A stretch of 64,000 bases of DNA from Aureobasidium sp. EXF-3400. Lineage: Eukaryota > Ascomycota > Dothideomycetes > Dothideales > Saccotheciaceae. The stretch lies in NCBI GenBank assembly GCA_024195585.1, contig SWBL01000001.1, positions 310,001-374,000 of the forward strand, in the 5' to 3' direction. Both the position numbers and the translations under genes were made by a program. Positions 45,809 through 56,813 of this stretch are shown here, piece after piece (the stretch's first letter is position 1; each line of letters starts with the position of its first letter). The notes under the pieces were generated by a model. The model did no database searches. It was not told where the DNA came from and was given only the letters and a program-made list of their open reading frames with translations.

Positions 45809-45970
45809 CTTGTCTGAGAAATTCCTCACCTTGTCTGAACGTCTCTACCTTGTCTGAACTTCTCTACCTTGTCTGAATTTCTTTCCCTTGTCTGAGCTTC
45901 TCTACCTTGTCTGAGCTTCTATACCTCGTCTAAGCTTCTCTACCTTGTCTGAGCTTTTATGCCTCGTCTG
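45809..45970 (-). repeat. 19-21-bp tandem array, inverted arm (nine copies)
   Basis: Nine units of CTTGTCTGARCTTCTCTAC, the reverse complement of the forward-arm unit. The first step is 21 bp and the next seven are 19 bp each. The two arms face each other across 245 bp and could fold into a long, imperfect hairpin. Confidence 0.9.
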
Positions 45971-46134
45971 CACTATGTCTCCTGATTTTATCTACAGGTT
46001 CAGTCTCTTCAAGGGCAGTATCATTGCATTTCTTCAGTCTCAAGTGTCAGTTTTTGGCACAGGATATGATGTCTCCCATAGGCATATGCAAAGCAATAAC
46101 TTTTTCTAGTCGAGTATCAAGAGTAGTCTATCCT

Positions 46135-47812
46135 TCAAGCCTTGACCACATTACCACCAACTTCACTGTTCTCCCTACCTTCACCCTGACCAACAATGTG
46201 TTCAGCACTATCCCTCTGCACACCCATCTGAGTAACATCATACCCATTCTCCACAAGGTAAGCCCTAAACTTTCTATCTTCATCATCAATAGTATCCTGT
46301 CCAATATGCGGCAACAAGAAAAATGCAATTCCAGCCGACAGAATGCAAAGCGCCGAACTGACAAAGAACGGATACTGGCCAGCTTTGATCGGATCAGTGT
46401 CTTTGTAGCGGTTATACAAGATCGCAAGAACTTGGTCACCAACAAAAGCTCCAATCTTGCCAATGGCGGCCGCGATACCGTAGTATTGGCCTCGGACGGC
46501 GGTGGCGCAGGATTTGGAGGCGATGAGACCGATGTTGTCGCCAGGGCCAAATTCTCCGAGGGCGAGGAAGACGCCGTAGACGATTACGAAGCCGGCGACA
46601 TTGGAGGGGTGGGCGAGGTAGCTGTATACACCTGCCATGATGAAGCCGACGATGCCTTGAGCGAGAACGCCGATGCCCAAGGTCAGTTTTGGACCTAGCC
46701 AGTCGCTGACGAAAGATCCACCAATGCAGCCTGGCAAGTAGAAGAGATAGATCAGCGTAGTCCAGCCGAATGATTTCCACAGAGGAGCGGTTTCGCCGAG
46801 AAGGTTGTCGACGATGGTTGAGCTGAAGAGCGAGAAGGAGTAGCCTGAGAAGTCGTAGATGAACCAGATCAGTGAGACAATGGTCAAGCGCCACCAGTAG
46901 AACTTCAGGACCAATAACCAAGGTGTTTTTGCTTTAGCCATTGTTTCCCGGCGGTAGGCTTCGGGTTCGTTGAGTTTGAGACGAAGGTACAGGAGGGAGA
47001 GAGGTGGAATGACACCGAGACCTAGGCAGATGCGCCAGGCAGCACGGAGGTGATCTTCTCCGGTACATAAAACCTACGAAAGAAACGTTTAGCAATTGCG
47101 CGCAGGAGAAAGCGGAAGGTGATAACATACCACAATCATGGGCACCAATGCAGAAACCACAAATCCAATATCAATCTGCACATTAGTAAACAGAATAAAC
47201 CACCTGTTTCTGGTTCCACTCTTGAGCTCTCCAGTGCTTTCGGCACAACCCACACTGCCTGCTGGATATTCACCACCAATACCAATACCCAGCAAGAAAC
47301 GCCATGCAGTCAAGGCGGCAAAGAGACCAGAGCTACTGCCTCCAGCTCCATAACTGCCTGCACTGAGAGCAGCAAAGAGGATCAAGATGACGGTACTGGC
47401 GAACAAACTCCACTTGCGAGAATAGTGATCGGAAGTATAGCCAAAGATAAGCATCTGGAATATGTAAGAACGAAATCTCAAGAAGAGCTGAAGAAATACT
47501 CACACCAACCACAGTTCCAGCAAAGGTGATGGACGAGACGTTGCGTTGGGCAGGAGAAGTAGCATAGGAGGTAGGATAAATCTTTCCGAGCATTGTAGAG
47601 ACAAAGCCGATCACACCGTTGAGGTATCCATCACTGAAGAGACCAGCACCACATGCGATAACTGGCCAAAGACGTTCCCACTGTGATTTTTCTGTTTCTT
47701 CGTACGTGGTCGAGGGTTGCCCTTCGTAGCCGGCAGATGGTTGCTCTCGGATAGGTGCTGCTTCTGGGGATATACTGCCCGGTTGCTTTTCGGTGCTTAA
47801 TGGCCGGTCCAT
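46135..47812 (-). CDS. MFS transporter, Git1-like (glycerophosphodiester/phosphate type)
   Basis: Three exons (47812-47504, 47454-47131, 47073-46135) with 49 and 57 bp introns encode 523 aa. Twelve membrane helices are expected. Helix 1 contains LFSDGYLNGVIGFV, the hallmark I associate with fungal Git1 glycerophosphoinositol permeases and relatives of the Pho84 group. The loop 2-3 motif is GYTSDHYSRKW, and helices 4-5 hold WRFLLGIGIGGEYPAGS. The second half has IYDFSGYSFSLF and GCIGGSFVSDWLG. The acidic, hydrophilic N- and C-termini are cytosolic. The likely cargo is glycerophosphoinositol, glycerophosphocholine or phosphate. Yeast Git1 is induced on phosphate or inositol limitation. Confidence 0.85.
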
Positions 47813-49169
47813 GGTTGCAGATCGTGTGAGTCTCGGTCCTCGAGGTCGCAATGGGTGATCGAGTGTCGCTTTGGGAGATGGAGTGGAAGATAGATTCAAT
47901 CGCTGCCGATGAATAGCTGGGTACAGCACACCAGATAAAGATTTGGGATTGCAATCAGAACACGCGTGCAGAGGATAGACGCGAATGGTAAGTAGAGTAT
48001 GTGACTTCGTTGGAGCGATCCTTGAAAGGCAGGAGGCGATGCAAGGAAAGAAGAATCTTCGTTGAGGGCACGCGACCACCTTTAAAGGCGTATCTTAAGA
48101 TCTGCAGTCAACGATGATCTTCCTGAACGATACCGTATATTTTGTTGATGAACCAATTGGAGTGTTTCCAGCAAGAGTGCTTGAATCCTGCCACTAAAGC
48201 TTGGAAGGAAGCTCGGCACATTCGGCGAAGACCGATGGTAGTCAAGCCCTCGGATCAGGAAGTGCCCAATGATGCGCTTTCAGAGCCTTTACCACGATGA
48301 TAAAGGACCCAGAGAGTAATATCGCTAGCGATACCCAGATATCAATTATCTGTTGACTATGCTGTTCAACCTCAACAACTTTCCTGTTGAACAGTGCCTA
48401 TATCAAAAAACATCAAATGATATACCAGGAGTCCACTTACCAGCGATCCTTCGAACGCCCAGCAGCCCCACCGTCATCCCGCCTCCCGTCTCCAGACCCT
48501 AAAAGCTTGCGTTTCGGCATCTTGTTCCCTTCGCCATCGGTCTTAACCACAACAACCACGAGCAAGAAATCAGAAAATTAAAACGTGCTATCTTTGTAGC
48601 AGAGCTCTTCAACTACCGACATATCTACCTGAGTAACAACACGTAGGCTTGCTTACGTGTTCGGGGTGAAAAAGCTGCAGAAGAGCATCATCGCCTTCTA
48701 CTTGATTAAGGGAGTTTAGTTTTTTCCGCGGTGGCATGAAAGGATGGTTGAGCATGTGTATTGAGATACAAGTACCAGAATACATCGAGAATTCGAGACT
48801 CAATGGTCATTAGAAGTACGCGGGACAGATGTATTAGTTGCAGCAGATACATCGTCAGTCTTACTTCGGTTGAGATCTACTCATGCCTTATTTGACGTTG
48901 TGTATACATGCACCTTCCTCATGCTTGGAAAACAAGGACACCGTCACTCACATATGCCAGATGGGATGACATATCGGCACAACTAGTTGACTACATGACA
49001 TACAGGTATTGAATATAATCTACAGGACCCGAACATTGCACAAGATTTACTCCCAGTTTCCAATACAAGGGATTACCGATCGAGAAATGACCTCGAAACG
49101 ATGAACACGACATACAGGTAAACTCGAATATCTTGAAACCAAGTATGATATTCACCAGGAGCGAATGTG
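47813..49169. other. Intergenic, no gene recognised
   Basis: 1.36 kb with the transporter promoter at the left and the 3' region of the kinase-like gene at the right. No convincing coding frame or RNA gene. Confidence 0.45.
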
Positions 49170-50630
49170 TCATCGATACCAGCCGTCGAAGAGCAGACGC
49201 TTTCTCGGAGGGATGACGGCTTGAGTGCCGACTTTGGCGAAGTCTCTATTGCCATAGAAGAGCAACTCGGTTCCAGTGGGTAGATCCATGTCCAGTTCAT
49301 GATATCTCTTTGCCCACTCGAGTGGGAATGCATTGAGAAAATCCAGCTTGCCAGCTGCGCCTCGCTTCTTCATATTCTCAGTGGACTTCTTGGTGACTCC
49401 AGCGTAGGTCTTTGCACGTTTTTCTTGGTTCTGTATCCAGGAAACATTGCCCCATTCCTCCATTCCTTTATTGTGTCTGGGTGCGCGCCGTTTGATCAGC
49501 TGTAGCAGTTCGGCTGGAGTAGGTCTCTGCTCTGGCTTGAAGCGCTGGCAACGCCAGGCAAGATCAATCAGGTCGTCGCTATACTTGAAACCAGGAAATT
49601 TCTCGTATTTGGGAGGGTTTGCTTTGATCCACGAATCTTGGTCCACGACCATCTCAGGGTCTTCGTAAGGCAAGCGCGGTTTCAAGCGCATCATACATTC
49701 GATGGTGCGGCCCGTCTGCCAGACATTGGTCCATGAGTACAGAGGCGTGTCGGGTAGACCTGTCGTTCGCCCGCCGTCTTCCAATTCGACACTCATTTCT
49801 GGAGCGTTGAAGCCCATCGTGCCCCCGTGAGCGAGTGGCGGATCTCCCTGACGGACAATGTGGCTTGCGCCAAAGTCAGACACTAGTGGTTTGGGATAGA
49901 CTGGATACCGATCTCCTCGTGGCGCGTCCAAGAGCATGTTTGCTGGCTTCATGTCTATGAATGCGAGGACTTCGTCTTGTTCCTGACGTGCGTTGGGTCT
50001 TGCTTGTACAACAGATTCGAACCGAAGTAGAGCTTCAGCAATACACCTGAAGACATACCAGATATAGGCTTCTGGAATTGGCTGAACTGGTACCAATACA
50101 TCGGGGTCGTTGTCGTCCTTGGTTGGGTCTTTAACATTGTGTTTTCTGATCAAGTTTGCAAGATCACCTGCGTAGAAAATGTCCAGGTAAACACGCCAGT
50201 GTACGTGCGTCAATTTCTTCTCTCCGTCGTACTTGTGCTTATCGCCTTTCTTGTAGCCTCGCAACGGAACAGTGTTCGCAAGAGGATTGTTTCTGTCAGT
50301 CATCAGACCTTGAGTATAGGCCTCTCTGAGAAAACGTTCGTCGATCGTCGCGTCGCCCGGTCTGTTAGGATTAACACCAAAGTCCATGCCCTTTCGCACA
50401 AGCTCCTTGTATATTCCTTTGTATTCCGGCGGTTCTACGGTATCGGCTGTGCCCCAAAAGTCCTTGATGACCATACGATCGATGATTTTCTGGTTCTCGT
50501 CGACCTTGAGCCAGTAGTGTATAGTACCATTGCCTCCCATGTCTATGTAAACCCCTCCCAACCAGGTGTGGCCTGGGGACAAGCCACTAGGGTCATCTTC
50601 TCCGAGGGGACGTCCATTGTACAATGCCAT
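49170..50630 (-). CDS. Divergent protein kinase-like protein
   Basis: An intronless frame of 486 aa from MALYNGRPLG; an upstream ATG at 50768 adds 46 residues of no family likeness. Kinase landmarks can be read but are unusual. Lys56 in MVIKDFW would be the ATP lysine. The catalytic loop is FIDMKPANMLLD (Asp226, Lys228, Asn231) instead of HRDLKPxN. The metal motif SDFGAS (Asp252) and activation-segment end NAPEM (276-279) are conserved. The glycine-rich loop is not clear. A basic C-terminal region (RAKTYAGVTKKSTENMKKRG) follows the kinase core. It belongs to the expanded, lineage-specific fungal kinase-like families. Activity is possible because the Lys/Asp/Asp triad is kept, but untested. 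Confidence 0.75.
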   Translation of the reverse strand: MALYNGRPLGEDDPSGLSPGHTWLGGVYIDMGGNGTIHYWLKVDENQKIIDRMVIKDFWGTADTVEPPEYKGIYKELVRKGMDFGVNPNRPGDATIDERFLREAYTQGLMTDRNNPLANTVPLRGYKKGDKHKYDGEKKLTHVHWRVYLDIFYAGDLANLIRKHNVKDPTKDDNDPDVLVPVQPIPEAYIWYVFRCIAEALLRFESVVQARPNARQEQDEVLAFIDMKPANMLLDAPRGDRYPVYPKPLVSDFGASHIVRQGDPPLAHGGTMGFNAPEMSVELEDGGRTTGLPDTPLYSWTNVWQTGRTIECMMRLKPRLPYEDPEMVVDQDSWIKANPPKYEKFPGFKYSDDLIDLAWRCQRFKPEQRPTPAELLQLIKRRAPRHNKGMEEWGNVSWIQNQEKRAKTYAGVTKKSTENMKKRGAAGKLDFLNAFPLEWAKRYHELDMDLPTGTELLFYGNRDFAKVGTQAVIPPRKRLLFDGWYR

Positions 50631-51577
50631 GATGGTAGATGTTGGAACAAGAAAACAATCGAGAAGAGAAAACGTCTGAGTATACAGAAAAGAGACAACA
50701 CACGGAACCTTGTGGACCATGCTTATGTTCCAATGTCGATTTTCTTTGTTGAAATCCACGGGTCTCATAGTGACCGGATCCGGACACGGCTGGATTTGGA
50801 GAAGTCGATCATGAAAAGATCATAAGAAGGTTATACCGCCCCGAGGACAAAGCGAAAGTCCCTTTGTGTCAGAACATGTCGAGTACAGCAAGTCGCCTAA
50901 AGACATCATAGCTGGTATGGCGAGGTGTCGGCCACGACGGCGTGCGAGCGGAAAGTCACATATGCGAAAGTTAGTATGGAAGAATCAATGAGATGATGAT
51001 AGTTCAAGCGACCGCAATGATTATTGCAGCTGTCGAGATTCTGCGTGTGTTCTGTGTTGTGTAGAAGGGAAAGTTCGGACAACAAGCGGATTGTGACAAG
51101 GCCGAGAAGCGATGGGCGCATTCTTGAGCAGAACAGAACATAGCGGCAGGAACCTACTTTTCGACTCGACATGGAAAACAGACAAACAGTATCCCTTCGT
51201 TTTTGAGTATCGTCGTGATACTTGAATATATCATGTGTTGCTGAGAGGAGAAATGCGGTCTTGCTGTTCTCCAGTGTGGTATAGAGATGATCCGATCTCG
51301 GCCCGTGAAGCCTCGACGGCCTTGAGAGCTTCAACAACGAGCTTCATAAAATATCTTGATCTTGCAAGAAGAATCCAAGTACTGCCATTGACTTATCGAT
51401 TCTCGAGGAATTGAGGTACTCGTACCTACTCTGGCTGCGCACCACTTTCATCGGAGAAAAAAACCACGGGATTGAGACCACACATCACAACCACACTGCC
51501 ATCGACACCCATAACGAACCACCAACCATCATCCAAGAACTGTATCATTACCAACCATCAACAAGAAAACCACCACA
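50631..51577. other. Divergent intergenic region
   Basis: Holds promoters of the kinase-like gene (-) and the NTF2-like gene (+). The 100 bp before 51578 are almost free of G on the plus strand, a C/A-rich leader. A 143-codon minus frame at 50906-51337 shows no family likeness. Confidence 0.45.
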
Positions 51578-52126
51578 ATGTCTTCCAACACAGGAATATC
51601 CCCCCACGCCACGGCCTTCATCCACTCCTACGCCACAGCCACCTCTCTAGCCTCATCCTCCAAACCCACCGACCTTCAAGCCAGCGCAACCCAAATGTCC
51701 TCCCACTACCTCCCCAACCTAATCTCTTTTACTCTGGGCACCAACACCACCGTTGCCACCCAATCAGAAGCAGCAAAAGGCACACTCACCCACCTCCAAA
51801 AACTGGTTAAAGCAGGTGTAGGTGTCGATATCAGGATGATCAGAGTGGCAGTCAAGGAAGTAGGCGAGTTTGCAGCTACGGTGTTTGTGACTTGGGAGTT
51901 GGTTGTTGGTGGGTTTGGTATTGCTGATGAGGAGAAATTGAAGGCGAAGGGGGGAGAGGGGAAGAAGGCAAAGGGTTGGAGGTGGAGGAACTGTTATGGG
52001 TACAGGAGGATGACTAGGGAGGTTGAGGGTGAGGAGGTGGTGGATAAGGAAGGATTTGAGTATATTGTTAGTGATGAGGAGGTTGGCGAGTTGATCAAGA
52101 GGGTACCCAAGTATTTCGAGTCATGA
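51578..52126 (+). CDS. NTF2-like small fungal protein
   Basis: An intronless frame of 182 aa. The N-terminal helix (ATAFIHSYATATS), the short strand region (SFTLGTN) and the late WRWRNCYGYRRM followed by FEYIVSDEEV resemble small fungal proteins of the NTF2/SnoaL cone fold. No catalytic residues can be proposed. Base composition is striking: the first about 220 bp is C- and A-rich with few G, and the rest is G-rich with few C. Confidence 0.6.
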   Translation: MSSNTGISPHATAFIHSYATATSLASSSKPTDLQASATQMSSHYLPNLISFTLGTNTTVATQSEAAKGTLTHLQKLVKAGVGVDIRMIRVAVKEVGEFAATVFVTWELVVGGFGIADEEKLKAKGGEGKKAKGWRWRNCYGYRRMTREVEGEEVVDKEGFEYIVSDEEVGELIKRVPKYFES

Positions 52127-52264
52127 ATGAATAGATTCACAATTGCAGTCGGAGATTTCATGAGTTTAGGTTTCCAACTACATGTTGTGATTTTGGAGCT
52201 GGATGAATTCTTTCTTTTTATGCTAGTACATGGTATCTTTTTGTGTGCTTCAGATCGAAGACGT

Positions 52265-53995
52265 CTAATCATCACCACCACCCATCTGACCACCTGATGT
52301 CGCAGCCTTCTTGGCACCACAGATATCGTCAACTCTGAGCAGCAAGCAAGCCGACTCAACAGCAGTCTTGATACTCTGCAACTTAACAGCCTGGGGCTCC
52401 CAGACACCAAGCTTGTGCATATCACAGATCTTACCGGCATCACCGTCAATACCCCAGCTGCTGTTGTCGTTTGACTCTGCGTGCTTTGCGCGGAGTTGAG
52501 TGAGAACACGGATGGGCGAGTTACCAGAGTTCTGGATCAGGGTGCGAGGAATGACTTCCATGGCTTCGGCAATGGCGCGGTAAGGCCATTGGGCTACACC
52601 TTCGACACCCTTGGCGAGCTGTGACAACCGTACGGCGACGGCCATTTCGGTGGCACCACCGCCGGGAGAGAGGTAAGGGTGGAAGACAACGTTGCGGGCA
52701 ACACCCATGGCGTCCTGGAGGTTACGCTCAATCTCGTTGAGGATATCTTTTGAAGGGCCGCGGAGCAGGATTGTGCAGGCCTTGGGGTTTTGGCACTTGG
52801 TCAGGAAGGTGAAGTATTCGTCGCCAATCTTCTCAATCTCGAAGAGACCACACTGGGTACCGACGTCTGCCTCGGTGAGGTCTTGGACGGTGTTGACAAT
52901 GGTGGCGCCAGTGGCACGAGCGATACGGTTGTTGTCGGTCTTGCGGACACGGCGGAGAGCGGTGATGTTGTGCTTCATGAGGAAGTGCTGGGCGAGGTCG
53001 GAAACACCCTTCTCGGTGATGACAAGGTCGGGCTTGACGGCGATGATTGCGTCGCACATTTGCTTGACCTGCTCCTCCTCGATCTGCAGAATACGGTTCC
53101 AGTCCTCCTCCTTTGTGATCTCAATGTTTGTCTGCGACTCTCCCTTCTTGTACTCGAGCGTGCAGTCGAGCAGAACAATACGGGGGTTCTCAATGCGCCT
53201 CCTCATCTTGGGGTGGGTGATGTCCTTGTTGAGCATGACTCCGTTCAAGACTCTGCTGTCCTCAATCTCACCTCCGGGAATCTTCTCGACACGAGCGTAA
53301 CGCTTGATATCAACCTCTTGCTTACCACCACCACCGCTGTACGAGACGGTGCGCACAGCAGTCAAGGCCAGGTTGCACATCATGTCGGACCATCTTGAAA
53401 CGAATTTTGTGCCGATTGAAGAAGAGATAAGCTTGTACATCTGCTCGTCGTCCGAGGTGTCGACGGGGACTGAGACGTCCTGAATGACTTTGAGGGCATC
53501 GCTGAGGGCGCGCTTGAATGCTTGGATGATGACGACGGGGTGGATGTTGCGCTCGAGTTGAGGGAGGGAAAGGGCGAGGATTTCACCAGCGAGGATAATA
53601 ACTGAGGTGGTACCGTCACCGACTTCCTCGTCTTGTGTTCTGGCCAGCTCGATCATGCTCTTTGCGGCGGGGTGGGCGACTTCGATTTCTCTGAGGATGG
53701 CGTGGCCGTCGTTGGTGAGGACGATACCGCCCATGGGGTCGAGAAGCATCTTCAGCATAGCCTTGGGACCCAGACATGATCGGATAATGTCTGCGACGCT
53801 GCGAATTGTCAGATTGACGCAGGTAGGGGGGTGAGATGTGTAGCGTACGTCTTTGCGGCGGTGATGTTGGACAGTTGGGCTTTGCGACCGAATTGGCGCT
53901 CACCACTGTTGGTGTCTGGATTGTGGTATTAGTATGTATAGCAGATAGACCAGATGTGTAGGAAGCTCACTCATGACCACAACGGGGGCCTGCAT
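52265..53995 (-). CDS. CCT3: Chaperonin-containing TCP-1 subunit gamma (CCT3)
   Basis: Four splice sites define three exons (53995-53971, 53915-53849, 53798-52265) with 55 and 50 bp introns, giving 541 aa, normal for CCT gamma. The cytosolic TRiC ring folds actin, tubulin and other proteins. The start MQAPVVVMNTNSGERQFGRK is subunit-specific. ATP-site elements follow: RSCLGPKAMLKML, LTNDGHAILRE and the GDGTTS motif. The apical domain contains the gamma-specific LLDCTLEYKKGES. Near the C-terminus WGIDGDAG and VESACLLLRVDDI precede a Gly-rich tail. Two tiny 5' exons of 25 and 67 bp supply the first 31 residues. Confidence 0.96.
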
Positions 53996-54825
53996 CTTGT
54001 CTGTCTTGTTGCTGGACTATAGTCCAAACTGGCAACTAGGTTTCTGGTATGGCTTTTGTATAGAAGCTCTGACTTGATACAGAGTCGACTTGTGTGTTGA
54101 GTCGTCGAGTGATGCGGATACAGTTCTGTTTGGGCCCTTAACCAGCAAATGCGCGCCTTCCAAAAGTTCGGCTTCGAAATAACCGCCAAGCTTTCGGAGG
54201 TGTCTGTTGCATAATCAAAGATGTAATTTGTGCATGTCGCGCAACTATCTTATGCAGCTGCTGGTCTACAACTTCTGGCCAGGTCGGCAAAAATGCGCGC
54301 AAGGCCGTCCATCTCACAAGGTGTTCTAGTCCGAATACGGAAGTGTGGATCTATCTACCCTCCAATCGAACGGTTGCTTGGCTCTCACCTTGCCAAAGTC
54401 GTTGTTGCCGGGCGAGAGAAAGCTGATCAAGGGTCCAATCTGAAAGGCTCTCGGAAGGAAACCATCGACAAGCGACAAGCTCTTTCTCGCTCCTCAAGAG
54501 GTTGCTCCTTCCCTCCTTTTGCCAAATCTCACTCGTCCTCTTTTCTCTCTGACACTTTACTCTGTCCATCTCTCACTCTATTCCGTCTCATACGACCATC
54601 AACCACTTCACCTCATCCACTCGACGTCATTTAATCAATCTTTCACTTTCTCCATTTACCATCACCGTCGCGTCTTCCCGGCGGCTTCGCGACGCGACAA
54701 GCTTCACCAATTCATCCAACACCACTACTACCACTTGATAATATTGCACTTTGCTTTGCGCATTGACTGCTCAAACTTTGTGACTTTCTGATCTAGCAAA
54801 CAGTCTTTACTACCCACTCCTCACA
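53996..54825. other. Divergent intergenic region, pyrimidine-rich leader on the right
   Basis: Between CCT3 (-) and the next plus-strand gene. From about 54485 to 54700 the plus strand is dominated by C and T, a common feature of strong fungal promoters or leaders. No gene seen. Confidence 0.5.
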
Positions 54826-55749
54826 ATGTCTTCTTCCTTCTACGCTTCGTCGCCCACCGTCGTCCTCCCTACTCCCTCGGCGCAATACTTTCCTCATTCT
54901 CAAATATACCAACAACCTACTACAATGGGCAACACCTTCTTCGCAAAGCAGACTACTCCACCCACACAATCGCTACCCTCTGCTGCCGGACGCAAACGAT
55001 CACGCGACGATGACGACGACGAAGAAGTCACTCTGGCTGCTCCCCTGTCCAGCTCGCCCATCAGATCTGGAGAACCCACCTACGGTCCTGGAATGACTCT
55101 GCTTAACAAGCCTCACGGTCAATCTCCCACTGGTACCTGGGTTGAAAATACGTGGGTCGAATCACCTCAAGTCGACCCTGTAGCCATTCAAGCATCCAGA
55201 CCCACCATGCCCAGTCGCAAATCCCAACGTCTCGCTCCCTCGGGGCCCGAATCTAACGACACTCCTCTGAACATCGAGGCATCGGCTCATCGTCGCACCG
55301 CATCAGTCGAACCTCTGATTGACGAAGTCACGCGCCTCCTTGGCATCTCGTGGATGCGTCTTGACGCCAGCGAAGCCCTTCAGATCTCGGCGAAAGCCTA
55401 CACAAGATGGGTTCGCAGACACTACCCTGGTCTTGCCGACATTGAGCTTTGGTTTGAGAACTCCTCTATCTCTGGTTACCTTGGTGCGGCAACCAACAAA
55501 GCTTCCGGTCAGAAGGTCTTCTTGCTTTGGAGCAACGATCTTAAACAAGCTGTCCTTGTCACGAGAGATCCCAACGAGCTGGTCTCAAAGTTGATGTCTC
55601 CGCAAACACTCGTCAGCTCGGCGACCGAGTCCATGTTCGCCAGTGACGAGCCCATCGCCGACGATTCGTCAGACAAGGGCTCACCAAGCCCAAGCTTCGC
55701 CATTCCTTCTGTCGTTCCTCAGGCTTGCGCCGCGATGGAAATCGACTAG
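54826..55749 (+). CDS. Unknown nuclear-type protein, 307 aa
   Basis: An intronless frame. Residues 1 to about 160 are Ser/Pro-rich, with a basic-acidic patch (GRKRSRDDDDDEE) that may act as a nuclear signal. Residues about 165-250 are ordered: IDEVTRLLGISWMRL, a helix with AYTRWVRRHYP, then IELWFENSSISGYLG and a strand pair ending LKQAVLVTRD. This C-terminal domain looks conserved among Dothideomycete proteins of unknown role, from memory. The tail is acidic and Ser-rich. No function is proposed. Confidence 0.65.
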   Translation: MSSSFYASSPTVVLPTPSAQYFPHSQIYQQPTTMGNTFFAKQTTPPTQSLPSAAGRKRSRDDDDDEEVTLAAPLSSSPIRSGEPTYGPGMTLLNKPHGQSPTGTWVENTWVESPQVDPVAIQASRPTMPSRKSQRLAPSGPESNDTPLNIEASAHRRTASVEPLIDEVTRLLGISWMRLDASEALQISAKAYTRWVRRHYPGLADIELWFENSSISGYLGAATNKASGQKVFLLWSNDLKQAVLVTRDPNELVSKLMSPQTLVSSATESMFASDEPIADDSSDKGSPSPSFAIPSVVPQACAAMEID

Positions 55750-56813
55750 ACACGAACCATCTTTCTGCTTTTCGGGCGTTTGGGACAAGGATTACCGTCA
55801 GGGACGAGACGGCAAGGGAGGATGCTACTGGGGTTATTGGTGGCCGGCATACTTGGGACTGGCTACAAGGGAGGCTTTGGGTGCTACGAACTGCACGTCA
55901 CACAAGCTACAATATCGCTTTCTTACTTCTACATTGAGAAGAAAAACTCGACCATTTTTTGACAATATTCTATAAGCCAACAAATACATTATATTTATAT
56001 TCTGCTTGCTTAGTTCCGTACATAGTAATCGAACCCTGGCAGCAAGAAGATTCAATACAAGATGTGAAACACAGGACTACTTCACGATCGAAATCGGGAG
56101 TTTGTAATCGTTCTGTTCATGCGATGTTGCTGCGTTGCTATTGGTATATATGCTACTGTTGTTTGATGACTTGACACGTGAAAACCGAATGCTGCCGGCA
56201 ATATGCGACTCTTTGAGCGCTACACCTCACGTGCCTCATACTCTCAGATAGAATTGACGCGGATTGTGAACAGCAACTCGAAAGCACTTTCCAACTTAGT
56301 CGACGCTATAGAGGATCCTGTCAAGACGGGGTTTGAAGGGCTCCAGATGGTGTTTGATAGATACGAGGTCGAAAGCGATCTTTTCTGATGAAGCCGGTCA
56401 AAGTACAACCTTTGACGAAGCCTCAAGCAAGCAGACGGTGCACTATCAGCTGTTCTTTGCCGTTGCCAGGGTAGCGGGTAGAAGAATGCAGAGCACAGTA
56501 TATCCTGAAAGAGGACTTTTGAGCGTTTCTCGAGCGGAAGAAAACAGATGTTTTGCAAAGAAATCGACTTTTCTCCCATCTTTCGCTGTTCCCGAGAGTG
56601 AAAAATGTCATAGGCTTGATCGTTGGCTTTGGCTTCTTGTCCGATAGATGATTTGCTTTTCCGGTGAATGCTTTCTGTCCCAGTGCAAGATTCTTGCCCA
56701 GCAGACGGCTTCTTTGACGGTGGATACCATTTTCTTTATCAGATGATGGCTTGACGAATGAACGATTCCTTCTCCAGTAGATGAGTGCATGAGTAAATGG
56801 ATTAGCTTTCTTC
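55750..56813. other. Convergent intergenic region
   Basis: Lies between the 3' ends of the 307-aa protein gene and SLU7. A 156-codon minus frame (56423-56890) overlaps the SLU7 end in another frame and is Lys/Arg/Ser-rich without family likeness. I do not call it. Confidence 0.45.

Noticed and set aside
50906..51337. 143-codon minus-strand frame
   Set aside because: Lies in a divergent promoter region and shows no family likeness.
52790..53398. 202-codon plus-strand frames opposite CCT3
   Set aside because: Antisense shadows of the strongly biased CCT3 coding sequence.
56020..56060. Possible tRNA T-arm (minus strand GGTTCGATT)
   Set aside because: The flanking bases do not pair into a T stem and no cloverleaf can be built.
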